DNA of 64,000 bases from positions 434,001 to 498,000 of the forward strand of contig CAWIBX010000005.1 of assembly GCA_963834405.1 (NCBI GenBank), read 5' to 3'. This document shows, piece by piece, positions 9,443-16,535 of the stretch (position 1 is the first letter of the stretch; each line of letters starts with the position of its first letter). This stretch comes from Bog-473 sp963834405. GTDB taxonomy: Bacteria > Actinomycetota > Acidimicrobiia > Acidimicrobiales > RAAP-2. Position numbers and translations under genes: made by a program. The notes beneath the pieces were generated by a model, which did no database searches, was not told the origin of the DNA, and was given only the letters and a program-made list of their open reading frames with translations.

Positions 9443-9928
9443 GTGGCAACACCCTGGTTGTGGCCGGAGAACTTCAAGGCGCTCAAGCGCGGCGAGGGCT
9501 GCCCCATGTGCGCGTCCGCCGGCGCGGCGGAGACGCCGCACGGCGTGCGAGTCTTCGAGGGCCGGTGGTGCGACGCCAACCTGAGCCGGTATCCGATGCG
9601 GCCGGGGTACACCGTGGTGATCTGGAAGGGCCGCCATGTCGCCGAGCCCGGTGAGCTCTCGGCGGAGGAGGCATTGGGGTTCTGGGGCGAGGTCGCCCGG
9701 GTGGCCGATGCGCTGGCGGCGGAATACAAGCCGGCGAAGATGAACTGGCTGCACCTCGGCAACGGGGTGCCGCACCTGCACGTGCATCTGGTGCCCCGGC
9801 CGTTCGAGGACCCGCGGGCCGGGGGGCCGCTCGAGGACGGCGCCTTCCACCAGGCCGAGACCCCCGCGCTCGAGGACGCGCGGCTCGTGGCGGAGGCGCA
9901 CGCCTTGCGGGCGCGGCTTGCCGGCTGA
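9443..9928 (+). CDS. HIT-domain (histidine triad) protein
   Basis: 161 aa from GTG 9443, chosen because it gives the normal N-terminus with CPMCAS just before the fold; upstream codons run through the dyad and look non-coding. The histidine triad is HLHVHLVPRP (about residues 112-121), preceded by WLHLGNGVPH. HIT proteins are small nucleotide hydrolases or transferases acting on nucleoside phosphoramidates or dinucleotides. CPMC near residue 21 could bind zinc, as in some HIT subgroups (inference). It converges on the flavoprotein gene 66 bp downstream; no hairpin with a T-tract is visible in that gap. Confidence 0.85.
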   Translation: MATPWLWPENFKALKRGEGCPMCASAGAAETPHGVRVFEGRWCDANLSRYPMRPGYTVVIWKGRHVAEPGELSAEEALGFWGEVARVADALAAEYKPAKMNWLHLGNGVPHLHVHLVPRPFEDPRAGGPLEDGAFHQAETPALEDARLVAEAHALRARLAG

Positions 9929-9994
9929 TCGAACTCCGGCCCGGGGATCTCGAACGAGGCCGCCCGCCCGCTCCGTGATCTCCGTCAGGCGGTG

Positions 9995-11503
9995 CTACGC
10001 GGCAGTCGATTCCTGCACGTCGGGGTCGGGCAGAACCCGTGAGACCAGCTCGAGCGCCCGGTAGCCCAGCTCCGCCGGCCCGGACGCGTCGGGGCGCATG
10101 AGGTTGGCCATGATCCGCAGCAGCTGGTTCATCAACAGCTCCGAGCGCATGCCCAGGGTCACGGCCATGCGCATCGCCTCCGGGTGCGAAATGAGGTGTA
10201 CGAAGGCGCGGGCGACCTTGTAATAGGGCCCGTAGGCCGCGTTCAGTGCGGTGTCGTAGCCGGTCAGTGCCTCGGTCCCCTCTCCGGTGAGGGCGCGACC
10301 GAGGGCGGCCGCGGCCAGCCGTCCGGTCTCGTAGCCGTAGCAGATGCCCTCACCGTTGAAGGGGTTGATGACCCCACCGGCGTCGCCGGCGATGATGACG
10401 TTGCCGCCGGCGCGCGGCCCGACCGAGAGCCCCATCGGCAGCTTGCCCCCGGTCGGTGGCCCGAGGCAGGTCTCGGGCCGCAGCCCCCACGACTTCGGCG
10501 CATAGTCCACGAACGTGTCCATGAGTGTCGACGTGTTGATGCCCTTCCAGCGCTGTTCGGTGGAGAGCAGTCCCACGCCGACGTTCACCCGCCCGTCGCC
10601 CATGGGGAAGATCCAGCCGTACCCGGGGACGACGGTGCCGTCGGGGTCACGGATGTCGAGGTGCGACTCTATGAACTGGTCGTCATGACGCTCCGACGTG
10701 TAGTACCCGCGCAGCGCCATGCCGAGCGGCAGGTCGCGTCGGCGCGAGGTGCCCAGCAGGCGGCCCACCCGCGAGTTGGCGCCGTCGGCGACGACCACGT
10801 AGCGCGCCCGGATGGGGCGGCTGGCCGCGTCGCCCTTCCCCTTCACCGTGACGCCCTCGAGTGTCGGGAGCGGCCCGTCCGATGAGGCCGACTCGTCCAC
10901 ATCCACGCCGACGACCTCGGTCCCCTGCAGAAGGGTGGCGCCCGCCGCCGCGGCCCGGTCGGCGACCAGACCGTCGAGGTCGTGCCGGGTGATGGTGTAG
11001 CCGTAGTCGGGGAAGTGGGGATGCTCGGGCCACTGCATCTCAATGGACTGGCCGAAGCCGAAGGCGCGCAACCCCGTGTACCGATGCGATCCGGCCAGCG
11101 CCTGCTCGAGCCCCATGTCGGCCAGCTGGCGGACGGCCCTCGGGGTCAGTCCGTCGCCGCAGGTCTTCTCTCGAGGGAACTCCTTCTTCTCGACGACGAC
11201 GACGTCCCAACCGGCGTCGGCCAGCCAGTACCCGCAGGACGATCCGGCGGGACCGGCGCCGACGACCACCACGTCGTGCACCGGCTCCGGCCGTTGCCGC
11301 GCCGGTGTTGCACGGCGGGCGGGCGCCGTCGCCTTCTTGGCCGGACGCTTCGCCGGCTGCGCCTTCTTGGCCTCCGGAGCCGCCGCCTTGGCCGCTCGCT
11401 CGGGCGGGTTCCCGGTCTTCTTGGCGGTGTTCTTCGCCGCCTTGGCCGCCTTCTTGGGAGCGCCGGGCCTGCCGGGCCGAGGGGTCGCGTCGGATGGCGT
11501 CAC
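9995..11503 (-). CDS. geranylgeranyl reductase-like FAD protein with Lys/Ala-rich N-terminal tail (possible menaquinone reductase)
   Basis: 502 aa. After about 75 residues rich in Lys, Ala and Pro (KKAAKAAKNTAKK, KRPAKKATAPARR), the flavoprotein starts with VHDVVVVGAGPAGSS (FAD Rossmann), then FPREKTCGDGLTPRAV, the signature of geranylgeranyl/menaquinone reductases, and IIAGDAGGVINPFNGEGI near the end. Such enzymes saturate isoprenoid double bonds. The same family is found beside nuoA in Streptomyces, so a role on the menaquinone side chain (MenJ type) is a reasonable inference. GTG 11503 is supported by a TACGAT -10-like hexamer 6 nt upstream. It is divergent from nuoA (87 bp apart). The histone-like tail is unusual for this family. 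Confidence 0.82.
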   Translation of the reverse strand: MTPSDATPRPGRPGAPKKAAKAAKNTAKKTGNPPERAAKAAAPEAKKAQPAKRPAKKATAPARRATPARQRPEPVHDVVVVGAGPAGSSCGYWLADAGWDVVVVEKKEFPREKTCGDGLTPRAVRQLADMGLEQALAGSHRYTGLRAFGFGQSIEMQWPEHPHFPDYGYTITRHDLDGLVADRAAAAGATLLQGTEVVGVDVDESASSDGPLPTLEGVTVKGKGDAASRPIRARYVVVADGANSRVGRLLGTSRRRDLPLGMALRGYYTSERHDDQFIESHLDIRDPDGTVVPGYGWIFPMGDGRVNVGVGLLSTEQRWKGINTSTLMDTFVDYAPKSWGLRPETCLGPPTGGKLPMGLSVGPRAGGNVIIAGDAGGVINPFNGEGICYGYETGRLAAAALGRALTGEGTEALTGYDTALNAAYGPYYKVARAFVHLISHPEAMRMAVTLGMRSELLMNQLLRIMANLMRPDASGPAELGYRALELVSRVLPDPDVQESTAA

Positions 11504-11509
11504 CCACGC

Positions 11510-11515
11510 ATCGTA
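11510..11515 (-). promoter_or_regulatory. candidate -10 element of the geranylgeranyl reductase-like gene
   Basis: On the minus strand TACGAT ends 6 nt before the GTG at 11503, fitting TANNNT and a leaderless start. No Shine-Dalgarno sequence is present. Confidence 0.35.
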
Positions 11516-11575
11516 GGCCCCGTCCAGACGCCTCCGACCAGCGCTGTGGATGTGCCCGCCGAAGGGGTCGCATGG

Positions 11576-11581
11576 TAGAAA
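11576..11581 (+). promoter_or_regulatory. candidate -10 element of the nuo operon
   Basis: TAGAAA ends 9 nt before the nuoA GTG at 11591. No Shine-Dalgarno sequence is present before nuoA, so the operon transcript may be leaderless. The same hexamer precedes ctaE by 7 nt. No Rex operator was recognised in the 87-bp gap. Confidence 0.35.
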
Positions 11582-11590
11582 CGGGCCACA

Positions 11591-12043
11591 GTGGACCAGT
11601 ACCTCCCCATCCTCATCGTGGGCTTTCTCGGCGCCGCGTTCACCCTCTTCTCGCTGGTGTCCTCGGCGATGCTGGCGCCGAAGAAAAAGCCCACGGCGGC
11701 CAAGCTGGCTCCCTACGAGTGCGGGATCGTGCCGACCGTCGAGCCACCCACGCGCTTCCCGGTCCGCTTCTACCTCGTGTCCATGATCTTCATCATCTTC
11801 GACATCGAGATCGTGTTCCTCTACCCATGGGCCATCGTCTTCCACCAGATCGCGACGTTCGGGCTCATCGAGGTGATCGTGTTCGCGGCGGTGGTCTTCG
11901 TGTCGTTCCTCTACCTCATCTCCAACGGCGCCCTGACCTGGGGCCCGCCCAAGACGCTGCAGTCGGGCATGCCGAGCCGGACCTCGGAGTCGACCATCAC
12001 GCGCATCAGCGCGGCGCGCCCGACCCCGAGTGAGGCGGCCTGA
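11591..12043 (+). CDS. nuoA: NADH-quinone oxidoreductase subunit A
   Basis: 150 aa membrane subunit of complex I, first gene of a complete nuoA-N operon. Three transmembrane helices are visible (LPILIVGFLGAAFTLF, FYLVSMIFIIFDIEIVFLYP, LIEVIVFAAVVFVSFLYL). The conserved loop KLAPYECGIVPT carries the cysteine typical of the family, and FDIEIVFLYPWA is the usual acidic second-helix motif. The C-terminal 30 residues after the last helix are longer than in E. coli and rich in Ser/Thr/Pro. GTG 11591 lacks a ribosome binding site. nuoB follows after 3 bp. Confidence 0.95.
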   Translation: MDQYLPILIVGFLGAAFTLFSLVSSAMLAPKKKPTAAKLAPYECGIVPTVEPPTRFPVRFYLVSMIFIIFDIEIVFLYPWAIVFHQIATFGLIEVIVFAAVVFVSFLYLISNGALTWGPPKTLQSGMPSRTSESTITRISAARPTPSEAA

Positions 12044-12046
12044 GGC

Positions 12047-12607
12047 ATGGGGATCGAGGACCTTCAGCACAACTTCCTGACGGGCCGCCTCGAGGACATG
12101 GTCAAGTGGGCCCGCCGCAACAGCGTGTGGCCGGCCACCTTCGGGCTGGCGTGCTGCGCCATTGAGATGATTGCGGTCGGTGCCGCCGATTACGACATCG
12201 CCCGTCTCGGCATGGAGGTCTTCCGAGGCTCACCACGTCAGGCCGATCTCATGATCGTGGCCGGGCGGGTCTCGCAGAAGATGGCGCCCGTGCTTCGCCA
12301 AATTTACGACCAGATGATGGAGCCCAAGTGGGTCATCTCCATGGGCGTATGCGCGTCGACGGGCGGGATGTTCAACAACTACGCCATAGTCCAGGGCGTG
12401 GACCAGATCGTGCCGGTCGACGTCTACGCCCCGGGCTGCCCGCCGTCGCCCGAGACCTTGCTGCACGCGATCCTCACGCTGCACGAGAAGATCCGCACCG
12501 GCGAGATCACACGCCGGCCGGGAACGTCGGTTCCGGTTGGGGAGCAGGCGACGGGCGGATGGGTGCCTACCGTGCCCGACGCCGTGCGGGTGGCCACGCC
12601 GCGGTGA
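12047..12607 (+). CDS. nuoB: NADH-quinone oxidoreductase subunit B
   Basis: 186 aa peripheral-arm subunit that carries the terminal iron-sulfur cluster N2, the donor to quinone. The ligands are visible in LACCAIEM (adjacent cysteines), GVCASTGGMFNNY and PGCPPSPE. The sequence aligns along its whole length with the family; the last 20 residues (VGEQATGGWVPTVPDAVR) are a non-conserved tail. The ATG at 12047 follows the nuoA stop by 3 bp. nuoC begins 10 bp after its stop. Confidence 0.96.
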   Translation: MGIEDLQHNFLTGRLEDMVKWARRNSVWPATFGLACCAIEMIAVGAADYDIARLGMEVFRGSPRQADLMIVAGRVSQKMAPVLRQIYDQMMEPKWVISMGVCASTGGMFNNYAIVQGVDQIVPVDVYAPGCPPSPETLLHAILTLHEKIRTGEITRRPGTSVPVGEQATGGWVPTVPDAVRVATPR

Positions 12608-12617
12608 GCGGGAGCCG

Positions 12618-13154
12618 GTGACCGAATCGACCCGCACCGCCCCGAATGCCGCGCCGGCGCCCACGCCGACGCCGACGGCCGTGCTCCCCGAGGTGCCGCG
12701 GCTGTCCGACCGGCTGGTCGACCAGTTGGCATTCCCGAGCCGCGACACCTACCGCCGCATGGTGCGGGCTTTTCGGGACGCCGGGTTCGAGATGTGCGCC
12801 GACCTTTGTGCCGTTGACTACCTGACCCACCCCGGCCGCTCGCTGCCTGAGGGCGTGACGCCCGAGCGATTCGAGGTCGTCGTCAACCTGCTGTCTCTAT
12901 CCATGCGCCAGCGCGTGCGCATCCGAGTGCAGGTGCCCGAGTCTGATCCCACCCTCGACAGCCTGTTCGACGTCTATCCGGGCACCGAGGCGATGGAGCG
13001 CGAGGCCTTCGACATGATGGGCGTCGTCTTCGTGGGGCACCCCGACCTCACCCGCATCCTCATGCCCGAGGACTGGGAAGGCCACCCATTGCGGAAGGAC
13101 TACGGCGTCGGGCGGGTGCCCGTGCAGTTCAAGGAAGCGCCCGGACCGCGATGA
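12618..13154 (+). CDS. nuoC: NADH-quinone oxidoreductase subunit C
   Basis: 178 aa, 30-kDa-type subunit of the peripheral arm. GTG 12618 is preceded by GGGAG. It opens with a Pro/Ala/Thr-rich stretch (about 25 residues), then FEMCADLCAVDYL, the family core FEVVVNLLSLSMRQRVRIRV, and the signature DVYPGTEAMEREAFDMMGV followed by RILMPEDWEGHPLRKDY. Its last codon overlaps nuoD by 4 nt (ATGA), so the two are coupled. In E. coli these subunits are fused as NuoCD; here they are separate. Confidence 0.95.
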   Translation: MTESTRTAPNAAPAPTPTPTAVLPEVPRLSDRLVDQLAFPSRDTYRRMVRAFRDAGFEMCADLCAVDYLTHPGRSLPEGVTPERFEVVVNLLSLSMRQRVRIRVQVPESDPTLDSLFDVYPGTEAMEREAFDMMGVVFVGHPDLTRILMPEDWEGHPLRKDYGVGRVPVQFKEAPGPR

Positions 13155-14590
13155 CCGAGCACGACGACGAGCACGAGACGGAACGCGACCCCGAAATCGG
13201 CCCATCGGACACGGAGGCCGGTTTCGGCCTGGAGACGACCGAGCGGGCACACCGGGAGGCCGAGGAGCACCGGTACTTCATGCCCGAGACGTCGGAGGGC
13301 ATTCAGGAGCTGATGCCCCGCGATACGACCGGCGCGGGCGAGCTCCGCAGCGAGGTGGGCGCGGTGCTCCGGCTGCCCGAGGGCGGCTACATCGACCCGG
13401 CCGACATAGACGTCGAGCGTCGCGACGACCAGACGATGATCATCAACATGGGGCCTCAGCACCCCTCGACCCACGGCGTGCTACGCCTCATGCTCGAGCT
13501 CGACGGCGAGACAATCTTGCGCACCAAGCCGATCATCGGGTACCTCCACACCGGCATGGAGAAGACCGGCGAGGAACTCACCTACGTCCAGGGTGCGACG
13601 AACACGACCCGCATGGACTACCTGTCGCCGCTACACAACGAACTCGTGTTCTCCATGGCCACAGAGGCCTTGCTCGGCATAGAGCCGCCGCCGCGGGCCG
13701 CGTGGATCCGCATGCTCATGTGCGAGCTCAACCGGATTTCGTCGCACCTGGTGTGGTTGGCCACCAACGGTGGGGACCTTGGTTCCACCACCATGTTGGT
13801 CTACGGCTTCCGCGAGCGCGAGATGATCCTCAGCTTCTTCGACAAGACCACGGGCGTGCGCATGAACCACAACTTCATCCGCCCCGGAGGCGTTGCCGCT
13901 GACCTCCCCGACGGGTGGGAGGACGACATCGACATCATCTGCGAGACGATCCTCGCCCGCACCTACGAGTACGACGAGCTGCTGACGGGCCAGCCCATCT
14001 TCCGGGACCGCACCGAGGCCGTCGGCAACATCTCGGCCGAGGAAGCGCTCGCGCTGTCGATCACCGGCCCGATGCTGCGCTCCACCGGCGTGCCGTGGGA
14101 CCTGCGCCGCACCGTGCCGTACTTGGCGTACGACAAGCTCGACTTCGACGTCATCATCGGCACCTACGGCGACAACTTCGACCGCTACTCGGTGCGCCTC
14201 AACGAGGTCCGCGAGTCCATCAAGATGGTTCGCCAGATCGTGGAGATGATGCCCCCGGGCGACTACAGGGTGCAGGACCGCAAAGTCACGCCGCCGCCGC
14301 GGGCGCGGATCGACGAGTCGATGGAGGCGTTGATCCACCATTTCAAGATCTTCACCGAGGGCTTCCGGGTGCCGGAGGGCGAGGTCTACGTGGCGATCGA
14401 GTCGCCCCGCGGCGAGCTGGGCTGCTACCTCGTGTCCGACGGCACGTCGAAGCCGTACCGCATGCACATCCGCGCGCCGAGCTTCGTCAACCTGCAGTCG
14501 CTCCCGCTCCTGTTGCGCGGGGGCCTGATGGCCGACGCCGTCGCCGTCATCTCCTCGGTCGATCCCGTCATGGGGGAGGTGGACCGGTGA
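13151..14590 (+). CDS. nuoD: NADH-quinone oxidoreductase subunit D with acidic N-terminal extension
   Basis: 479 aa, 49-kDa-type subunit forming the quinone pocket with NuoB. Conserved motifs: MGPQHPSTHGVLRLMLELDG, IGYLHTGMEKTGEELTY, LMCELNRISSHLVWLA, and the C-terminal ISSVDPVMGEVDR. About 95 residues precede MGPQHPSTHG, where the family usually has 10-40; the first 65 are rich in Glu/Asp (MTEHDDEHETERDPEIGPSD). The ATG overlaps the nuoC stop, which supports this long start. Its stop overlaps the nuoE GTG start by 4 nt. Confidence 0.95.
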   Translation: MTEHDDEHETERDPEIGPSDTEAGFGLETTERAHREAEEHRYFMPETSEGIQELMPRDTTGAGELRSEVGAVLRLPEGGYIDPADIDVERRDDQTMIINMGPQHPSTHGVLRLMLELDGETILRTKPIIGYLHTGMEKTGEELTYVQGATNTTRMDYLSPLHNELVFSMATEALLGIEPPPRAAWIRMLMCELNRISSHLVWLATNGGDLGSTTMLVYGFREREMILSFFDKTTGVRMNHNFIRPGGVAADLPDGWEDDIDIICETILARTYEYDELLTGQPIFRDRTEAVGNISAEEALALSITGPMLRSTGVPWDLRRTVPYLAYDKLDFDVIIGTYGDNFDRYSVRLNEVRESIKMVRQIVEMMPPGDYRVQDRKVTPPPRARIDESMEALIHHFKIFTEGFRVPEGEVYVAIESPRGELGCYLVSDGTSKPYRMHIRAPSFVNLQSLPLLLRGGLMADAVAVISSVDPVMGEVDR

Positions 14591-15231
14591 GCCACCTGAA
14601 CCCCGAGATCACCGAGCAGGCCAAAGCGCTCGTGGCCCTCTACCCGGAGCCCCGTTCGGCGCTCATTCCCTTGTGTCACCTGGCCCAGGCGCAGGACGGC
14701 TGGCTGCGGCCGGAGGCGATAGAGGAGCTGGCGGAGCTGTGCGGCGTCACCGCGGCCGAGGTGCAGGGCACGGCCAGCTTCTACGACATGTTGCACACAG
14801 AGCCCGTCGGCACCTACGTCGTGGCCGTGTGCACCAACATCGCCTGCATGCTCGGGGGCGCGCTCGAGTTGCTGGAGCACGCCGAGTCGGCGCTGGGCGT
14901 CCGCGCCGGCGCCACCACCCCCGACGGCATGTTCACGCTGCACGAGGCCGAATGCCTGGCCGACTGCGACCGCACGCCGTGTGTGCAGGTGAACCACCGC
15001 TACGTCGGGCCGCAGACGCCCGAGAGCTTTGACGCGCTGCTCGACGACCTACGAACCGGACGCCTCGCGGACACGGTTCCCCGGCACGGCACTCTGGTTC
15101 GTGTGCGGCGCACCGTGGGCCTGCAGGCCGACCGAGCCGCCATCGCCGCCGAGCGCGCCGCTATGGCCGGGGCCGAGGCCGTCCGCGCGTCGGACAGCGG
15201 AGGCAAAGGTGCGGGAGGTGGCGTGGGCTGA
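14587..15231 (+). CDS. nuoE: NADH-quinone oxidoreductase subunit E
   Basis: 214 aa, 24-kDa-type subunit with the [2Fe-2S] cluster N1a. Cluster ligands are in AVCTNIACML and HEAECLADCDRTPCVQV. The helical N-terminus (LVALYPEPRSALIPLCHLAQ) and the segment GTASFYDMLHTEPVG are typical. The last 45 residues are an Ala/Gly-rich tail of low conservation. GTG 14587 overlaps nuoD by 4 nt and its stop overlaps the nuoF start by 1 nt. It works with NuoF in the NADH dehydrogenase module. Confidence 0.95.
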   Translation: MSHLNPEITEQAKALVALYPEPRSALIPLCHLAQAQDGWLRPEAIEELAELCGVTAAEVQGTASFYDMLHTEPVGTYVVAVCTNIACMLGGALELLEHAESALGVRAGATTPDGMFTLHEAECLADCDRTPCVQVNHRYVGPQTPESFDALLDDLRTGRLADTVPRHGTLVRVRRTVGLQADRAAIAAERAAMAGAEAVRASDSGGKGAGGGVG

Positions 15232-16535
15232 TGGCCATCACCGACGCGCCCAAGATCATCACGTCCCGCCTCGGCTACGACGACTCGTACACGCTGGAGC
15301 GCTACCTGGCCACCGGCGGCTACGAGGGGCTGCGCAAGGCCCTGACCATGACGCCCGAGGCGGTGGCGGCCGAGGTCGACGCGGCCAGCCTGCTGGGACG
15401 GGGCGGCGCCGGCTTCCCGGCTGGGCGCAAGTGGTCGATGCTGCGCAAGAACCCGGTGACCTACCTGGTGGTCAACGGCGACGAGTCCGAGCCGGCCACG
15501 TTCAAGGACCACATGCTGATTGAGGGCGACCCGCACCAGATCCTCGAGGGCGTCCTCATCAGCGCCTACGCCCTGCAGGTGAGCCAGGCCTTCATCTACG
15601 TGCGCGGAGAGTTCGCGCTCGGGCTCGAGCGGCTGGAGACCGCGGTCAACGATGCGTACGCGCACGGCGCGGCCGGCTCCGACATCTTCGGCTCCGGCTT
15701 CAGCCTCGATGTCGTCGTCCACCCCGGCGCCGGCGCCTACATCTGCGGAGAGGAGACCGCGCTGCTCGAGTCGCTGGAGGGCAAGCGGGGGTTCCCCCGC
15801 ATCAAGCCGCCGTACTTCCCCGCCGCCATCGGGATCTACGGCGAGCCCACCGTCGTGAACAACGTCGAGACGATGGCCAACATCCCCTGGATCGTCCTCA
15901 ACGGCGGGGCCGCCTTCGCCGCCCTGGGCGAGGGGCGCTCGACCGGGACCCGGCTCTTCGCGTTGGCCGGGCACGTGCGCAACCCCGGCAACTACGAGCT
16001 CGAGATGGTCAAGACGACCTTCCGCGACCTCATCTACGCGCCGGTGCTCGGCGGCGGCATCCGCGGCTCCAACGCGCTGAAGGCCTTCATCCCCGGCGGC
16101 GTGTCGGCCCCGTGGTTCGGCCCGGACCAGGTCGACCTGCCGCTGGGGCAGGACGAGGTGGGCGACGCCGGCTCCATGCTCGGCTCGGGCTCGGTGGTCG
16201 TCATGGACTCGGCCACCTGCATGGTGCGCGCCGCGTGGCGTATCACCAAATTCTTCGCCCGCGAGTCGTGCGGCCAGTGCACCCCCTGCCGCGAGGGATC
16301 CGGCTGGCTGGAGCGCATCATGTACCGAATTGAGAACGGCGCCGGCCGCGAGGAGGATCTGGACCTCCTCATGGACCTGTGCGACAACATCTCCCCCGGC
16401 GTGCATTGGCCGCCCCAGCAGACGACCATCTGCGTGCTCGGCCCGTCCATCCCCTCCTCCATCGCGTCGGGCATCCGCATGTTCCGCGACGAGTTCCTCG
16501 TGCACGTCAAGGAAGGGGGGTGCCCCTTTGACTGA
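15231..16535 (+). CDS. nuoF: NADH-quinone oxidoreductase subunit F
   Basis: 434 aa, 51-kDa-type subunit, entry point for NADH. GRGGAGFPAGRKWSM binds FMN/NADH, NGDESEPATFKDH and GAGAYICGEETALLES are family blocks, and ESCGQCTPCREG plus a later Cys (QTTICVLG) hold the [4Fe-4S] cluster N3. All residues needed for NADH oxidation are present. The ATG at 15231 overlaps the nuoE TGA by 1 nt. Its last codons contain the nuoG start. Confidence 0.96.
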   Translation: MAITDAPKIITSRLGYDDSYTLERYLATGGYEGLRKALTMTPEAVAAEVDAASLLGRGGAGFPAGRKWSMLRKNPVTYLVVNGDESEPATFKDHMLIEGDPHQILEGVLISAYALQVSQAFIYVRGEFALGLERLETAVNDAYAHGAAGSDIFGSGFSLDVVVHPGAGAYICGEETALLESLEGKRGFPRIKPPYFPAAIGIYGEPTVVNNVETMANIPWIVLNGGAAFAALGEGRSTGTRLFALAGHVRNPGNYELEMVKTTFRDLIYAPVLGGGIRGSNALKAFIPGGVSAPWFGPDQVDLPLGQDEVGDAGSMLGSGSVVVMDSATCMVRAAWRITKFFARESCGQCTPCREGSGWLERIMYRIENGAGREEDLDLLMDLCDNISPGVHWPPQQTTICVLGPSIPSSIASGIRMFRDEFLVHVKEGGCPFD

